64,000 nucleotides of DNA, from NCBI GenBank assembly GCA_040219135.1, contig JAVJTA010000014.1, positions 124,001-188,000 of the forward strand. Reading direction: 5' to 3'. The position numbers and the translations under genes are program-made. Of this stretch, positions 1 through 8,596 are shown one piece after another. Origin of the DNA: UBA7803 sp040219135. Lineage in GTDB: Bacteria; Pseudomonadota; Gammaproteobacteria; Pseudomonadales; Azotimanducaceae. The notes under the pieces were generated by a model. The model searched no databases and had not been told where the DNA came from. It saw only the letters and a list, made by a program, of their open reading frames with translations. The first letter of the stretch is position 1. The number at the start of each line of letters is the position of its first letter.

Positions 1-165
1 GTAGCGGCAGATCAGCGCCACGTCCTCGGTGCTCTGCACGTGGAATCCCTGCAGCGCAAACGGCGTCTCGCTCCACGGCCGATCGATGGCCGCCACGTAC
101 ATGCCGGGCTTCAATGCCCGGGCGGGAATGGCGATCAGGCCTTCGGCGGCGGGAAGACTGGACAT
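1..165 (-). CDS. HD-GYP phosphodiesterase, N-terminal fragment (DUF3391)
   Basis: Only the first 55 codons lie in the window; the gene runs off the left edge. The ATG is the reverse complement of 163-165. The peptide contains LKPGMYVAAIDRPW followed by ETPFALQGFHV, the signature of the DUF3391 domain that precedes the HD-GYP cyclic-di-GMP phosphodiesterase domain in many proteobacteria. The catalytic domain itself is not visible, so enzymatic activity is inferred from family architecture. It is divergent from the NhaC-type antiporter, with a 139-base gap holding no clear promoter that I can defend. Other signalling proteins in the window (REC-GGDEF near 28-29 kb, HDOD near 45-46 kb) fit a c-di-GMP-using cell. 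Confidence 0.75.
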   Translation of the reverse strand, partial: MSSLPAAEGLIAIPARALKPGMYVAAIDRPWSETPFALQGFHVQSTEDVALICRY

Positions 166-304
166 ACCCGCAGTGTAGGGCGCTGCACCCGCGCCGGCGG
201 CCCCCGGGCGGCAAATCTGTGACGCAGCGCAAGGCCGGTGGCGCGTCCGTGCGAAACCCCGGCGGATCAAGCAGAATGACCGCTGTGGAGGAACGGACGA
301 CATC

Positions 305-1816
305 TTGACCGAGGACAGCGAGCGCCAGGCCGGGCCGCGCCAGGCCGGGCCGCGCCAGGCCAGCATCCTGGACGTCACCCTCACCATCGGCATCACCGTG
401 AGCCTGCTGGCGCTTTCGGTCGCCATCTTCGGCAGCGACTCTTCGTCCGGCGCCAACCAGATCGCGCTGGTCATCGGTGCGGTGCTGGCGAGTGCCGTGG
501 GAATCAAGAACGGCTACCCGTGGACCGTCATCGAGCGCAACATCATCGACGGCATCGCGACCGCCATGCCGGCCATCCTGATCCTTTTTTCCGTGGGCAG
601 TCTGATCGGGATCTGGATGCTCTCCGGCACCGTACCGACCATGATCTACTACGGGCTGCTGCTCCTCGACCCGGCGGTGTTCTTCCCGGCGACGTGTCTG
701 CTGTGCGCGGTGGTGGCCCTGTCCATCGGCAGTTCGTGGACCGTGGCGAGCACCCTGGGCGTCGCGCTGATCGGGGTTGCCGGAGCCCTCGGGCTGTCGG
801 TGGAGATCACCGCAGGCGCCGTGATCTCCGGCGCCTACTTCGGCGACAAGATGTCACCGTTGTCCGATACCACCAATCTGGCGCCCGCGGTAACCGGAAT
901 CGACATCTTCACCCACATCCGTCACATGGTGTGGACCACGGCCCCGAGTTTCGTGTTCGCGCTGATCGCATTCGCCGTCATCGGCTTCAGCCGCCCGACG
1001 GTGGCGTCGATCGGGGGACTCGAAGAGACCCTGGTGCTGCTGCAGACGAACTTCGACATCGGCCCGTCCATGCTGCTGCCGGTGGCGCTCGTCGTGATCC
1101 TGGCCGCGCGCAAAGTTCCGGCGCTCGCGTCGATCCTGGCCGGCGTCGCCGCCGGGGTGATCATGGCCCTGCTGTTCCAGCGCGACGTCATTCTGGCGTT
1201 TGCCGGGTCCGAGGGCAGCACCACCAGGGAGTTGTTCAAAGGCGTGTGGGAGGTGCTGTTCGACGGCTACACGGCGAACACCGGCGGCGAAAACCTCGAT
1301 GCCCTGCTGTCCAGGGGCGGGATGAGCTCCATGCTCAACACCGTGTGGCTGATCATCAGCGCGATGTGTTTCGGCTCCGCCATGGAAAAGGCCGGCGTCC
1401 TGCAGCGCCTCGTGCAGGGGCTGCTGGCCTTCGCCCACAGCGTCGGCGCCCTGATCGCGACCACGGTGGCCACCTGCATCGCCGTCAATGCCCTGGCAGC
1501 GGATCAGTACATGTCCATCGTCATCACCGGTCGAATGTTCCGCGACGAGTACCGGGCCCGCCGCCTGCACCCGAAGAACCTGTCCCGGGTGCTGGAAGAC
1601 TCGGGGACCATCACTTCACCGCTGGTTCCGTGGAATACCTGTGGCGCTTACATGGCCGCCGCACTGGGGGTACCGACGCTGGCCTATCTGCCGTTCTGCT
1701 TCTTCAATCTGGTGAATCCGGTGGTCTCCCTCGCCTACGGCTTCACCGGATTCAAGATCGAGCCGGCCGATGACGACGTCTGGGAAGACCAGCAGCAGGA
1801 ACCGGTCGGCTCCTGA
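305..1816 (+). CDS. nhaC: NhaC-family Na+/H+ antiporter
   Basis: A 503-residue polytopic inner-membrane protein expected to exchange Na+ for H+. The diagnostic NhaC stretch GAYFGDKMSPLSDTTNLAP sits near residues 176-194, and hydrophobic segments run through most of the protein. The start is TTG at 305 with a GGAGG about 12 bases upstream; no better ATG occurs in frame before the first membrane segment. The hydrophilic N-terminus carries an RQAGP pentapeptide repeat encoded by a 15-base tandem repeat. It appears monocistronic; the next gene converges from the other strand. Substrate preference (Na+/H+ versus malate-Na+/lactate type) cannot be decided from sequence alone. Confidence 0.88.
   Translation: MTEDSERQAGPRQAGPRQASILDVTLTIGITVSLLALSVAIFGSDSSSGANQIALVIGAVLASAVGIKNGYPWTVIERNIIDGIATAMPAILILFSVGSLIGIWMLSGTVPTMIYYGLLLLDPAVFFPATCLLCAVVALSIGSSWTVASTLGVALIGVAGALGLSVEITAGAVISGAYFGDKMSPLSDTTNLAPAVTGIDIFTHIRHMVWTTAPSFVFALIAFAVIGFSRPTVASIGGLEETLVLLQTNFDIGPSMLLPVALVVILAARKVPALASILAGVAAGVIMALLFQRDVILAFAGSEGSTTRELFKGVWEVLFDGYTANTGGENLDALLSRGGMSSMLNTVWLIISAMCFGSAMEKAGVLQRLVQGLLAFAHSVGALIATTVATCIAVNALAADQYMSIVITGRMFRDEYRARRLHPKNLSRVLEDSGTITSPLVPWNTCGAYMAAALGVPTLAYLPFCFFNLVNPVVSLAYGFTGFKIEPADDDVWEDQQQEPVGS
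323..361 (+). repeat. 15-base tandem repeat, 2.6 copies
   Basis: The unit CGCCAGGCCGGGCCG is repeated exactly at 323-337 and 338-352, with a third partial copy at 353-361. It keeps the reading frame and encodes RQAGP pentapeptides in the cytosolic tail of the antiporter. Slippage here would change the tail length by five residues without a frameshift. Confidence 0.9.
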
Positions 1817-1825
1817 TCCCGCCGG

Positions 1826-3019
1826 TCAGACCTCCGCCTGGGGCGGGTGCACGATGGTCCAGCGCAGCACGTCCGCCGCCCGCACCAGACCGACGACGCG
1901 ACCGCCGCGCAGTACGACCACCGGCGCATCGCCGAGGCTCGCAAGTCGACGCAGCGCGGTGGTGGCCATCTCTGAAGCGTCCAGAGTCGGACGGTCGTCG
2001 AGTGCGACCGTGTGGTCGACCACGCGGCGACCGTGGCGCTGCTCCGCGGGTATCGTCGCTACATCCTCGAAGGCAATCGTGCCGATCACCCGCTCGCCAT
2101 CCAGCACCGGCCAGAGCTGCTGGCTGCTGCGCAGCAGGTAGTCCTCGACGAAGACGTCGAGGGCAACGTCCGCCGGCACCGTGTCGAATCGGGTACGCAT
2201 GACGTCATCGATTCGGACCGAACGCAGGCTGCGCTCGGTCACCATCTGGGAGTAGCTCGACCGGGCAAGGTGGGTGAGGAACCAGCCGATCAGGACCAGC
2301 CACAGGCCGCCGAGGTTCTTCACCACGAGGATGTTCCAGAACCCCAGAGCGATGATCGCCCAGCCCACGGCGCGACCGGCGCTGGCCGCCAGACGGGTGG
2401 CGCGCAGGGCGTCACCGGTGAGCCACCACACCAGAGCCCGGAACACACGGCCACCGTCGAGCGGAAAGCCGGGCACCAGATTGAATACGGCCAGCATCAC
2501 GTTCACCGAGCCGAGCCAGATGCAGGCCGTGATCACGGGGGACAGTTCCGCCATCGCGCCTTCCGGGTCGGTGGCAAGCCTGGCCAGCAGATCCGCGCCC
2601 ATGGCGGCACTGGCGATGCTCGTGAACATGACGCCCAGGGCAAGACTCATGAGCGGTCCGACTACAGCGATGGCGAACTCCTCCTTCGGAGTGCGCGCCT
2701 CGGCCTCGATCTCCGCCATGCCGCCGAACAGAAACAGGGTGATACGCGGCACCCGGATGCCGAAGCGACGCGCCATCAGCGAGTGAGAAAGTTCGTGGGC
2801 GAGCAGCGAGGCGAAGAAGATCACGCCCGCCGCCAGCGCCGTCAACCAGCTGATTGCCGGCGTCCAGTCGGGATGCCACTGGGGAAACAGCCCGCCGCCA
2901 AGGCTGTAGACGATCAGCGCGAAGATGATCAGCACGCTCCAGTCGAGGCGTATCTCAATGTCGAAGACGCTGAACAGCCTCACGCCGGAGCGTTCTCCAC
3001 CCATCTTCAGATCCGTCAC
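1826..3019 (-). CDS. M50-family site-2-like zinc metalloprotease with C-terminal CBS domains
   Basis: 397 residues. The zinc-binding HELSH motif is at 75-79 inside a membrane segment, and the third ligand motif NLVPGFPLDGG is at 180-190. These identify an intramembrane M50 peptidase of the SpoIVFB-like branch. The C-terminal third (about 265-390, beginning near VDDVMRTRFDTVPAD) looks like a CBS pair, which in this family may bind adenine nucleotides and gate activity. The ATG is at 3019. It lies about 50 bases downstream of nothing on its own strand and 48 bases upstream of the coaX stop, so it may be transcribed alone. The substrate is unknown; no anti-sigma factor gene is adjacent. Confidence 0.9.
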   Translation of the reverse strand: MTDLKMGGERSGVRLFSVFDIEIRLDWSVLIIFALIVYSLGGGLFPQWHPDWTPAISWLTALAAGVIFFASLLAHELSHSLMARRFGIRVPRITLFLFGGMAEIEAEARTPKEEFAIAVVGPLMSLALGVMFTSIASAAMGADLLARLATDPEGAMAELSPVITACIWLGSVNVMLAVFNLVPGFPLDGGRVFRALVWWLTGDALRATRLAASAGRAVGWAIIALGFWNILVVKNLGGLWLVLIGWFLTHLARSSYSQMVTERSLRSVRIDDVMRTRFDTVPADVALDVFVEDYLLRSSQQLWPVLDGERVIGTIAFEDVATIPAEQRHGRRVVDHTVALDDRPTLDASEMATTALRRLASLGDAPVVVLRGGRVVGLVRAADVLRWTIVHPPQAEV

Positions 3020-3067
3020 GCAGAACCTCCCTTGCTGACCGTACGGCTGGCCCGATGTGGCACCCTA

Positions 3068-3850
3068 TCAGGCATTCAGGCGCAGCGCCTCGCGCAGCCC
3101 GACCAGAATCAGGTCGGGCACCACGGCGTCGAACAGTTCTTCCTGGTCGAACAGATGCGAGAAGCCGCCGGTGCCGATGAGCAGCGGCGGCTCGTCTGCG
3201 AACGCTTCCGCCGTCATGCGCGCGGTGAGCTCCCTGACCATGCCGACGTTGCTCCAGTAGAGGCCGTTCTGAATGCTCTCCACCGTGCTGCGGCCGATCG
3301 CACCGGTTACAGGCACGATCTCCACCGAGGGCAGCTTGGCGGTCTTCTCGACCAGCGCTTCCAGCGCCAGCCGCACCCCAGGAAGGATGTTGCCGCCGAG
3401 GAACTCACCGGACTTGGAGATCGCCGTCAGGGTGGTGGCGGTGCCGAAGTCCACGACGATCAGATTGCGCCCGGGGAACAGCTTCAGCGCGCCCACCGCG
3501 TCGGCGATGCGATCTGCGCCGACCTCCTTCGGATCCTTGTAGCGGATCTTCAGCCCGGTCTTCACGCCCGGCCGCAGCACCATCGGGTCGTGACCGAAGT
3601 ACTTCTGACAGCACGAGCGCAGCGAGTAGATCATGTCCGGAACCACCGAGCTCAGGGCGATGCTGGCGATGGTCTTCGGATCGATCCCGTTCTCGCGCAG
3701 CGCCGCCAGCAGAAACACGCCAAGCTCGTCCGACGACGCGCGCGCCGAACTGGTGCGCCGGAACTGACACACCAGGCGGCCACGTTCCGACAGATCGTCG
3801 TACACCCCGCAGAACAACTGACTGTTGCCCACGTCGAGACACAGGATCAT
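3068..3850 (-). CDS. coaX: Type III pantothenate kinase
   Basis: 260 residues, normal length for CoaX. It phosphorylates pantothenate in the first step of CoA synthesis from vitamin B5. Visible family motifs are the N-terminal phosphate loop LDVGNSQ (residues 5-11), DFGTATT in the middle, and FLGGNILPG after it. The start codon overlaps the panC stop (ATGA at 3847-3850), so it is translationally coupled as the last gene of panB-panC-coaX. Type III kinases are insensitive to CoA feedback and do not accept common pantothenamide analogues; this is family knowledge and was not tested here. Confidence 0.95.
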   Translation of the reverse strand: MILCLDVGNSQLFCGVYDDLSERGRLVCQFRRTSSARASSDELGVFLLAALRENGIDPKTIASIALSSVVPDMIYSLRSCCQKYFGHDPMVLRPGVKTGLKIRYKDPKEVGADRIADAVGALKLFPGRNLIVVDFGTATTLTAISKSGEFLGGNILPGVRLALEALVEKTAKLPSVEIVPVTGAIGRSTVESIQNGLYWSNVGMVRELTARMTAEAFADEPPLLIGTGGFSHLFDQEELFDAVVPDLILVGLREALRLNA

Positions 3851-4644
3851 GGCCCACTCCTCCCGTCCGCGGCGGCTTCGCCGACGGCAACGTTGTCGAT
3901 CAGCCGGACCTTACGCTCCCGACCCCGCAGCGTCACCGCACCGTAACGGCGGTGGTCGCGGGTTTCCACGTAGTCGACCTCGAAGCCCGCACGATCGAGC
4001 AGCCGGGCGACCTCGAGATCAGGCAGCTCGGCCCCCAGCAGGCAGTGAAAACGCGGTGCAAGACGTCGCCCTTGCGGCTCCAGCAGGGCATTGCGCGAGC
4101 TCAGCGCCAGTCCGTCGTCCTCGCGCACGGTTGCGCAGGGCACGATCTCGGTATCCAGAAACAGCGCATCGGTCATGCCCCGGATCAGCCGGTACTGCTG
4201 GTAGTCCTTCTCACCGAAGTAGGCACGGTCGGGACGCACCAGGTTGAGCAGTTTCAGCACGACCGTGAGCACACCGGTGAAGTGGCCGGGCCGGTGCGTG
4301 CCGCAGAGCTCGCGGCTGAAGCTGGTTTCGTCGACGCGGTAGCGGAAACCGTCGGGATAGAGCTGCGCGTACGTCGGCAGGATCACCGAACCGACGCCCA
4401 GCTGCCGGGCCATGGCCAGATCCGCGTCCAGTGTGCGGGGATAGTTCTCGAGGTCACGCGGGTCGTTGAACTGGGTCGGGTTCAGATAGACGCTGAGCAC
4501 CGTGTGGTCACACTCGCGAAGGCTGCGCTCGAGCAGCGCGCCATGGCCCCGGTGCAGCGCGCCCATGGTGGCCACCAGACCCACGCTGCCGGCCAGATTG
4601 CGGCGCGCCGCACGCCACACCGTCAGATCGTCGAAGACGTTCAT
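3847..4644 (-). CDS. panC: Pantothenate synthetase
   Basis: Joins pantoate and beta-alanine in an ATP-dependent ligation to give pantothenate. The HIGH-like motif MGALHRGH is near residues 26-33, followed by VYLNPTQFN, FGEKDYQQ and the SSRN motif, all typical of PanC. I place the start at the ATG at 4644, which overlaps the panB stop in an ATGA. The open frame extends further upstream but only inside panB. This gives 265 residues, close to the usual 280; the C-terminal beta-strand domain looks slightly shortened. Middle gene of the panB-panC-coaX operon. Confidence 0.95.
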   Translation of the reverse strand: MNVFDDLTVWRAARRNLAGSVGLVATMGALHRGHGALLERSLRECDHTVLSVYLNPTQFNDPRDLENYPRTLDADLAMARQLGVGSVILPTYAQLYPDGFRYRVDETSFSRELCGTHRPGHFTGVLTVVLKLLNLVRPDRAYFGEKDYQQYRLIRGMTDALFLDTEIVPCATVREDDGLALSSRNALLEPQGRRLAPRFHCLLGAELPDLEVARLLDRAGFEVDYVETRDHRRYGAVTLRGRERKVRLIDNVAVGEAAADGRSGP

Positions 4645-5441
4645 GCGTAGGACTCCTCGCGACTCGGGAAGGCGCCTTCCTGAACGTCCGCATGAAACCG
4701 GTTGACGGCATCGTGGATGGTGTCGAAGCCGTTGGCGTAGTGGCGCAGGAACTTCGGCCTGAAGTCCGGGTTGGTGCCGAGCAGGTCCTGCAGTACCAGC
4801 ACCTGCCCGTCGGTACCGGCGCCGGCGCCGATTCCGATGGTGGGAACGCCGATGCTGGCACTGACGCAGCCGGCCAGCCGCGCCGGGACACATTCCAGCA
4901 CCACCGCGAAACACCCGGCCTCCGCCAGCCGGCGCGCCGACTCGAGCAGGGCCCGGCCGGCAGCATCGCCGCGACCCTGCACCTTGTGACCACCGAAGCC
5001 GTGAACCGCCTGGGGGGTGAGCCCGAGATGACCCATGACCGGAACGCCGGACTCGACGATGTGGGCGATGATGTCGAGTTGGCCGGCCTCGCCTTCGATC
5101 TTCACCGCGTTGGCGCCCGCCTGCATCAGCGTCTGCACGCCGTCCATGGCCGGGCCCAGCCCCCGACGCACCGACAGGAACGGCATGTCGCCGACGATGA
5201 ATTTGTCCGCCGCGCCCCGCGCCACCGCGCGGGTGTGCAGGGCCATGAGCTCGATGTCGGCATGCACGGTGGAGTCGAAGCCGTGCATCACCATGGCCAG
5301 GCTGTCGCCGACCAGCAGGCAGTCGACGTCGCTGCGGTTCAGCAGCTGGGCGGTCCAGAAGTCGTAGCAGGTGACCATGGAGATCTTCCGGTCACCGCGC
5401 TTCATGGCTTTGAGGTCTAGAACGTTGAGGGGCTTCCCCAT
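4641..5441 (-). CDS. panB: 3-methyl-2-oxobutanoate hydroxymethyltransferase
   Basis: First committed enzyme of pantothenate synthesis, transferring a hydroxymethyl group from methylene-THF to ketoisovalerate. Motifs MVTCYD, LVGDSLAMVMHG and KIEGE are all present. I chose the ATG at 5441 (266 residues) because a GGAGG lies just upstream; two further in-frame ATGs at 5453 and 5459 would add 4-6 residues with no ribosome site. It is the first gene of panB-panC-coaX, with overlapping junctions throughout. The 250 bases upstream (5442-5692) contain no convincing gene. The C-terminus ends FPSREESYA. Confidence 0.95.
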   Translation of the reverse strand: MGKPLNVLDLKAMKRGDRKISMVTCYDFWTAQLLNRSDVDCLLVGDSLAMVMHGFDSTVHADIELMALHTRAVARGAADKFIVGDMPFLSVRRGLGPAMDGVQTLMQAGANAVKIEGEAGQLDIIAHIVESGVPVMGHLGLTPQAVHGFGGHKVQGRGDAAGRALLESARRLAEAGCFAVVLECVPARLAGCVSASIGVPTIGIGAGAGTDGQVLVLQDLLGTNPDFRPKFLRHYANGFDTIHDAVNRFHADVQEGAFPSREESYA

Positions 5442-5692
5442 GGCATCCTCCATGGGCAAGCAGACTCGACAACACGCGTGGCAATGGCAATCAGGGAGGA
5501 ACGCATTCCGGGTACCTGTCCACCTTGCGGGATCAAGTCCACCTGCCTGGTCTGCGGCCGGCGCTTCACGCCTGCCTTGGTCTCACCGCGGCTGCGCCTG
5601 CAGCCGGCCTGCGGTCCGTCTCCGAGGATGGCGGCCGCAGGCGGAAAGTACGCGAGCCGGGCAGGGTTGTCCATGCCGGGTCAGGACCGAAC

Positions 5693-6748
5693 TCAGTCGC
5701 GGCAGGCGTCCTCGATCTTGCGCCGGCGCGCGTCCGGATCGTCGATGATGGTAAAAAACTCCTCGACATAGCCGCGCAGATCCCCGCGATTGCGCTCGTC
5801 CAGATCGGTCTCCGTCGCAAGCACGTCGAGCATCTCGCCGCGCGCGGCCCGAAATCGAGCGAGCGCCCGGTCCAGGGTCCCGGGGTCGCGGCAGAAGCCG
5901 CGGAACAGCCGCTGACGGACGTTGCGCAGCGGCAGCTGGTAGTCCACGACGGCATAAGGTGGGTTGACGAAACCGGTGATGTCGAAATCGTAGGGGAACG
6001 GCGCGTAGCGACCGTCTTCCGCGGTCAGCAGCACGGCATTGTGGCAGCAATCGTCATCTGGAGCGCCGGCAATGAAGGAGAAGTCGGTGTTGCCTATGAG
6101 GAACTGAAACAGCTCCATCAGCGTCGCCTGCTCGGGTTCGAGCTGCCCCCGCGCGATGCGGGTACCGCCGTCTTCGAAGGCCTCCAAGCCGAGACGGCGC
6201 GCGAGTCTGTTCTTGTCCTCGATGAAGAATCCGAAGCGCTCCACGGGGCGCGCGTTGCGTTCGGAGTCGAGATAGGTCACCTGCAGCGGGCGAACCCTGA
6301 AACTCGAATCGGTAAGCGTGTTGAGCAGCCGGTAAGCCAGGTATTCACGGTACACGAAGCGCTGATGGTGGGGCGAAGGACGACAGTGAGTCACGAGCTT
6401 GAGCTTGTCCTGACCGTCGAGCACCGTACCGTCGAGGTCAGGCTTGCGGAAATTCAGGCGCAGCGGCGGGACCGTGCAGACCTCCTTGTCGCGCCGCGAC
6501 CGACCCCGCGGTCGCACCGTGATGTCGAATACGCGTTCGGCGCCATCGTCCGCCACCAGGGCGAACTGCCCGGGCCGGTACTCGGGCGCCGAACTGCGAT
6601 CGCGGCTGAGCGCCCGCAGCGGTACCGAGAGTCGAACGGTCAGGGGCTCGCGGGTTTCGAACAGCGGGTCCGGCGTCGGCGCTGCCGCGACCGCCGCCCC
6701 GAGGCCACAGCCCACGATCAACACCGCACACGGCTGCCATCGGCTCAT
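5693..6748 (-). CDS. Exported CotH-kinase-like protein
   Basis: 351 residues with an N-terminal signal peptide (cleavage probably after AAVAAA near residue 23). The body resembles the CotH secretory kinase fold: LDGQDKLKLVTHCRP followed by YREYLAYRLLN in the N-lobe, then HNAVLL and PFPYDFDITGF, matching the PWDLD-type catalytic element of CotH proteins. CotH of Bacillus spores phosphorylates coat proteins; exported bacterial relatives are mostly uncharacterised. The ATG overlaps the upstream hydrolase stop (ATGA), and the gene closes a four-gene unit with DUF4956. DUF4956-CotH neighbourhoods are known elsewhere, which supports the assignment. Cysteine-rich patches (CC near PDDDCCHN) may form disulfides. 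The function is inferred. Confidence 0.65.
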   Translation of the reverse strand: MSRWQPCAVLIVGCGLGAAVAAAPTPDPLFETREPLTVRLSVPLRALSRDRSSAPEYRPGQFALVADDGAERVFDITVRPRGRSRRDKEVCTVPPLRLNFRKPDLDGTVLDGQDKLKLVTHCRPSPHHQRFVYREYLAYRLLNTLTDSSFRVRPLQVTYLDSERNARPVERFGFFIEDKNRLARRLGLEAFEDGGTRIARGQLEPEQATLMELFQFLIGNTDFSFIAGAPDDDCCHNAVLLTAEDGRYAPFPYDFDITGFVNPPYAVVDYQLPLRNVRQRLFRGFCRDPGTLDRALARFRAARGEMLDVLATETDLDERNRGDLRGYVEEFFTIIDDPDARRRKIEDACRD

Positions 6749-7758
6749 GTCCCCTCCTCCATCAGCCAGTCGGCGAGCAGTCGGGTGACCCGCGGGTGGA
6801 TCAGATAGCCCACCGAGTTGTGCGGGTTCGAACGACCGTAGCGGATCGCCAGATTGTAGATGCGGTAATCCCGCAGCCGGCTCAGGTGATGCTGTTTCAG
6901 CAGCCCGGCGAAGTCGTCGGACACGGTCTTGTCATGGCACAGATAGTCGTCCTCGGCCGCGACGTTGTACCAGTTGATCATCCGGTTGGGGTGGCGGCTG
7001 GCGACGGGCGCAGCGGCGCCGCGCAGGCGCCGCTTGACGAACTCGCTGGCGAGCGGGGAGCCGAGCGTGATCCAGCTGCGCACGCGCGCCGAACCCACGG
7101 CTGCTGCGAGTTCCGCGTCGCAGGTGAGTCGCCACAGCACGTCGTAGCCGATCACGCTGCCAAGGCCATGGCTGACCAACATGACGTCGTCACCACCGGC
7201 CAGCGCCGGCACCAGCACCTCGAGCAGCCGGGCCTCGCAGCGTTCGCGGACGCCGTCCGAGTCGGCCAGATACTGGCCCAGGGACGGCACACGCTTCGAC
7301 AGGAACGACGGCGCGAGCCCGATCGCGGTCAGCGGCGCCGCGACGTCCGCCATCAGTTCGCCGAGCGCACTCTTGCCGGGAAGCGCCTCGTAGTGCACGC
7401 GGCGGAACTTCTTGTGTCCGGAGAGCCTGGCCAGCCTGTCCAGGTCACCACGCCGGTCTTCGAGGTCGAGGGCGAGGTCGGTAATCTGCCCGGTCCGCTC
7501 ACACAGCGGATTGACCAGGTCGCCGTAGTAGACGAATTTCACCGTCGCCGCGTCGAGCAGGCCGCGACCGCCGGCTGCAGCGAAGTCGCGATCGAGCCCG
7601 GCGGCCAGCGCATCCCGCCACAGCACCTCGAGCGCAGCCTGCGTCGGCTTGTAGCCGCCACCGTGGACCAGAATCAGCGTGCGGCGCCGCGGCGAGACCT
7701 GATCGCCCGGTAAGGAATCATCCTGTGGCGGCGACTCATCGTGCGGCGGCATAGACAC
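6745..7758 (-). CDS. Alpha/beta-hydrolase-like protein with altered nucleophile elbow
   Basis: 337 residues if GTG at 7758 is used; an ATG two codons in (7752) is equally possible. The oxyanion-type strand LILVHGGGYK is at 28-37, and the nucleophile-elbow position reads LVSHGLGSVIGYD at 195-207. In lipases and esterases this is normally G-H-S-x-G. Here the central position is Gly198, with Ser at 196 and 201, so either a nonstandard serine is used or the protein is catalytically dead. No signal peptide is seen, so it is probably cytosolic. It overlaps the upstream propeller lipoprotein by about 17-23 bases and the downstream CotH-like gene by 4, indicating tight coupling. Confidence 0.6.
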   Translation of the reverse strand: MSMPPHDESPPQDDSLPGDQVSPRRRTLILVHGGGYKPTQAALEVLWRDALAAGLDRDFAAAGGRGLLDAATVKFVYYGDLVNPLCERTGQITDLALDLEDRRGDLDRLARLSGHKKFRRVHYEALPGKSALGELMADVAAPLTAIGLAPSFLSKRVPSLGQYLADSDGVRERCEARLLEVLVPALAGGDDVMLVSHGLGSVIGYDVLWRLTCDAELAAAVGSARVRSWITLGSPLASEFVKRRLRGAAAPVASRHPNRMINWYNVAAEDDYLCHDKTVSDDFAGLLKQHHLSRLRDYRIYNLAIRYGRSNPHNSVGYLIHPRVTRLLADWLMEEGT

Positions 7759-8596
7759 TCAAGCGTCCTCGCTTGTTCTTGCCCTCGTCGGCGACGATCA
7801 GATCGCCGTCGTCCGTCATGGCAATACCCTCCATCTGCGGATGCTGATCGCGCGCCAGCGTGATCGCATCGACCACCGTCCCCGCGGCGCTGATTTCCAG
7901 CAGCGCGTACTGCCGGGCAGCGGCCACGACGTAGTTGCCGGTGGCACCGGAACGGGTGAGTGCCGATGGATTCAGCGCGGCGTCGGCGCTGCCGCCCGGC
8001 GGCCAGGTCGCCAGCACGTCGTGCTCCGGAACAGCGCCGCGCCGGGCCGGCGACCAGGCCAGCAGCGCGATCATTCCACGCAGCGCTTTCTCGCGCGGGG
8101 TCTTGCACAGCAGCAGCAGGCTACCCTGCCGCGCATCGTAGTCGAGCCCCTCGACTTCGCAGCGCCGGCCGAATCCGGTGCGATGCAGCCGGAAGTCCAC
8201 GTGCCCGCCGTCCTCGCCCTCGAGCGCCTCCAGCAGTTCACCATCGCTGGTGACCAGGTACAGGGTTGCCCCGACCCAGGCAATTCCTTCGTAGTCGCCC
8301 GGGCGCGGTGGATCACCGAGGGCGAACCGCTTGATGACGCGGCCGTCGCGATAATCGAGTTCGAACACCACGGCGACCTCGTCGGCGTGGGCGAACAGCC
8401 GCCCGTCGGCGTCCAGCGCCAGGCCCGAGACCTCTCGCAGAGCGCGCGGCAGTGCCCACTGGGTCAGACCGGCGTAGGGATAGCGATACCCGGCAATGTC
8501 GAAGGACGCATCGCGCTCGCTGCATCCGGCGACGATCGTCATGGTCAGCACGAGCAGGCGGAGCTCGCCGAGCCGCCAGGCACCGTAGCCGCTCAC
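7736..8596 (-). CDS. SdiA-regulated/phytase-like beta-propeller lipoprotein
   Basis: 286 residues from GTG at 8596, which overlaps the DUF4956 stop as GTGA. The start is supported because it places a short signal peptide directly before a lipobox, TIVAGC, with Cys25 as the lipidation site. The mature part contains REVSGLALDADGRLF, YEGIAWVG, EVEGLDYD and QMEGIAMTDDGDLIVADEG, the repeated blades of SdiA-regulated (YjiK-like) propellers. It probably sits on the periplasmic face of a membrane. The longer upstream open frame antisense to nothing useful was rejected. The ligand is unknown; the context suggests work with the DUF4956 membrane protein and the CotH-like protein. Confidence 0.75.
   Translation of the reverse strand: MSGYGAWRLGELRLLVLTMTIVAGCSERDASFDIAGYRYPYAGLTQWALPRALREVSGLALDADGRLFAHADEVAVVFELDYRDGRVIKRFALGDPPRPGDYEGIAWVGATLYLVTSDGELLEALEGEDGGHVDFRLHRTGFGRRCEVEGLDYDARQGSLLLLCKTPREKALRGMIALLAWSPARRGAVPEHDVLATWPPGGSADAALNPSALTRSGATGNYVVAAARQYALLEISAAGTVVDAITLARDQHPQMEGIAMTDDGDLIVADEGKNKRGRLSVYAAAR

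Noticed and set aside
2012..3946. 644-codon plus-strand frame over the M50 protease and coaX
   Set aside because: It is antisense to two clearly recognised genes, has a low-complexity composition rich in His, Gln, Arg and Asp, and lacks any domain; long antisense frames are expected at this GC content.
5478..5771. Short plus-strand frame with CPPCGIKSTCLVCGRRF, a zinc-ribbon look-alike
   Set aside because: Only two CxxC-like pairs, no further conservation, weak start and it runs into the antisense of the CotH-like gene; likely chance.
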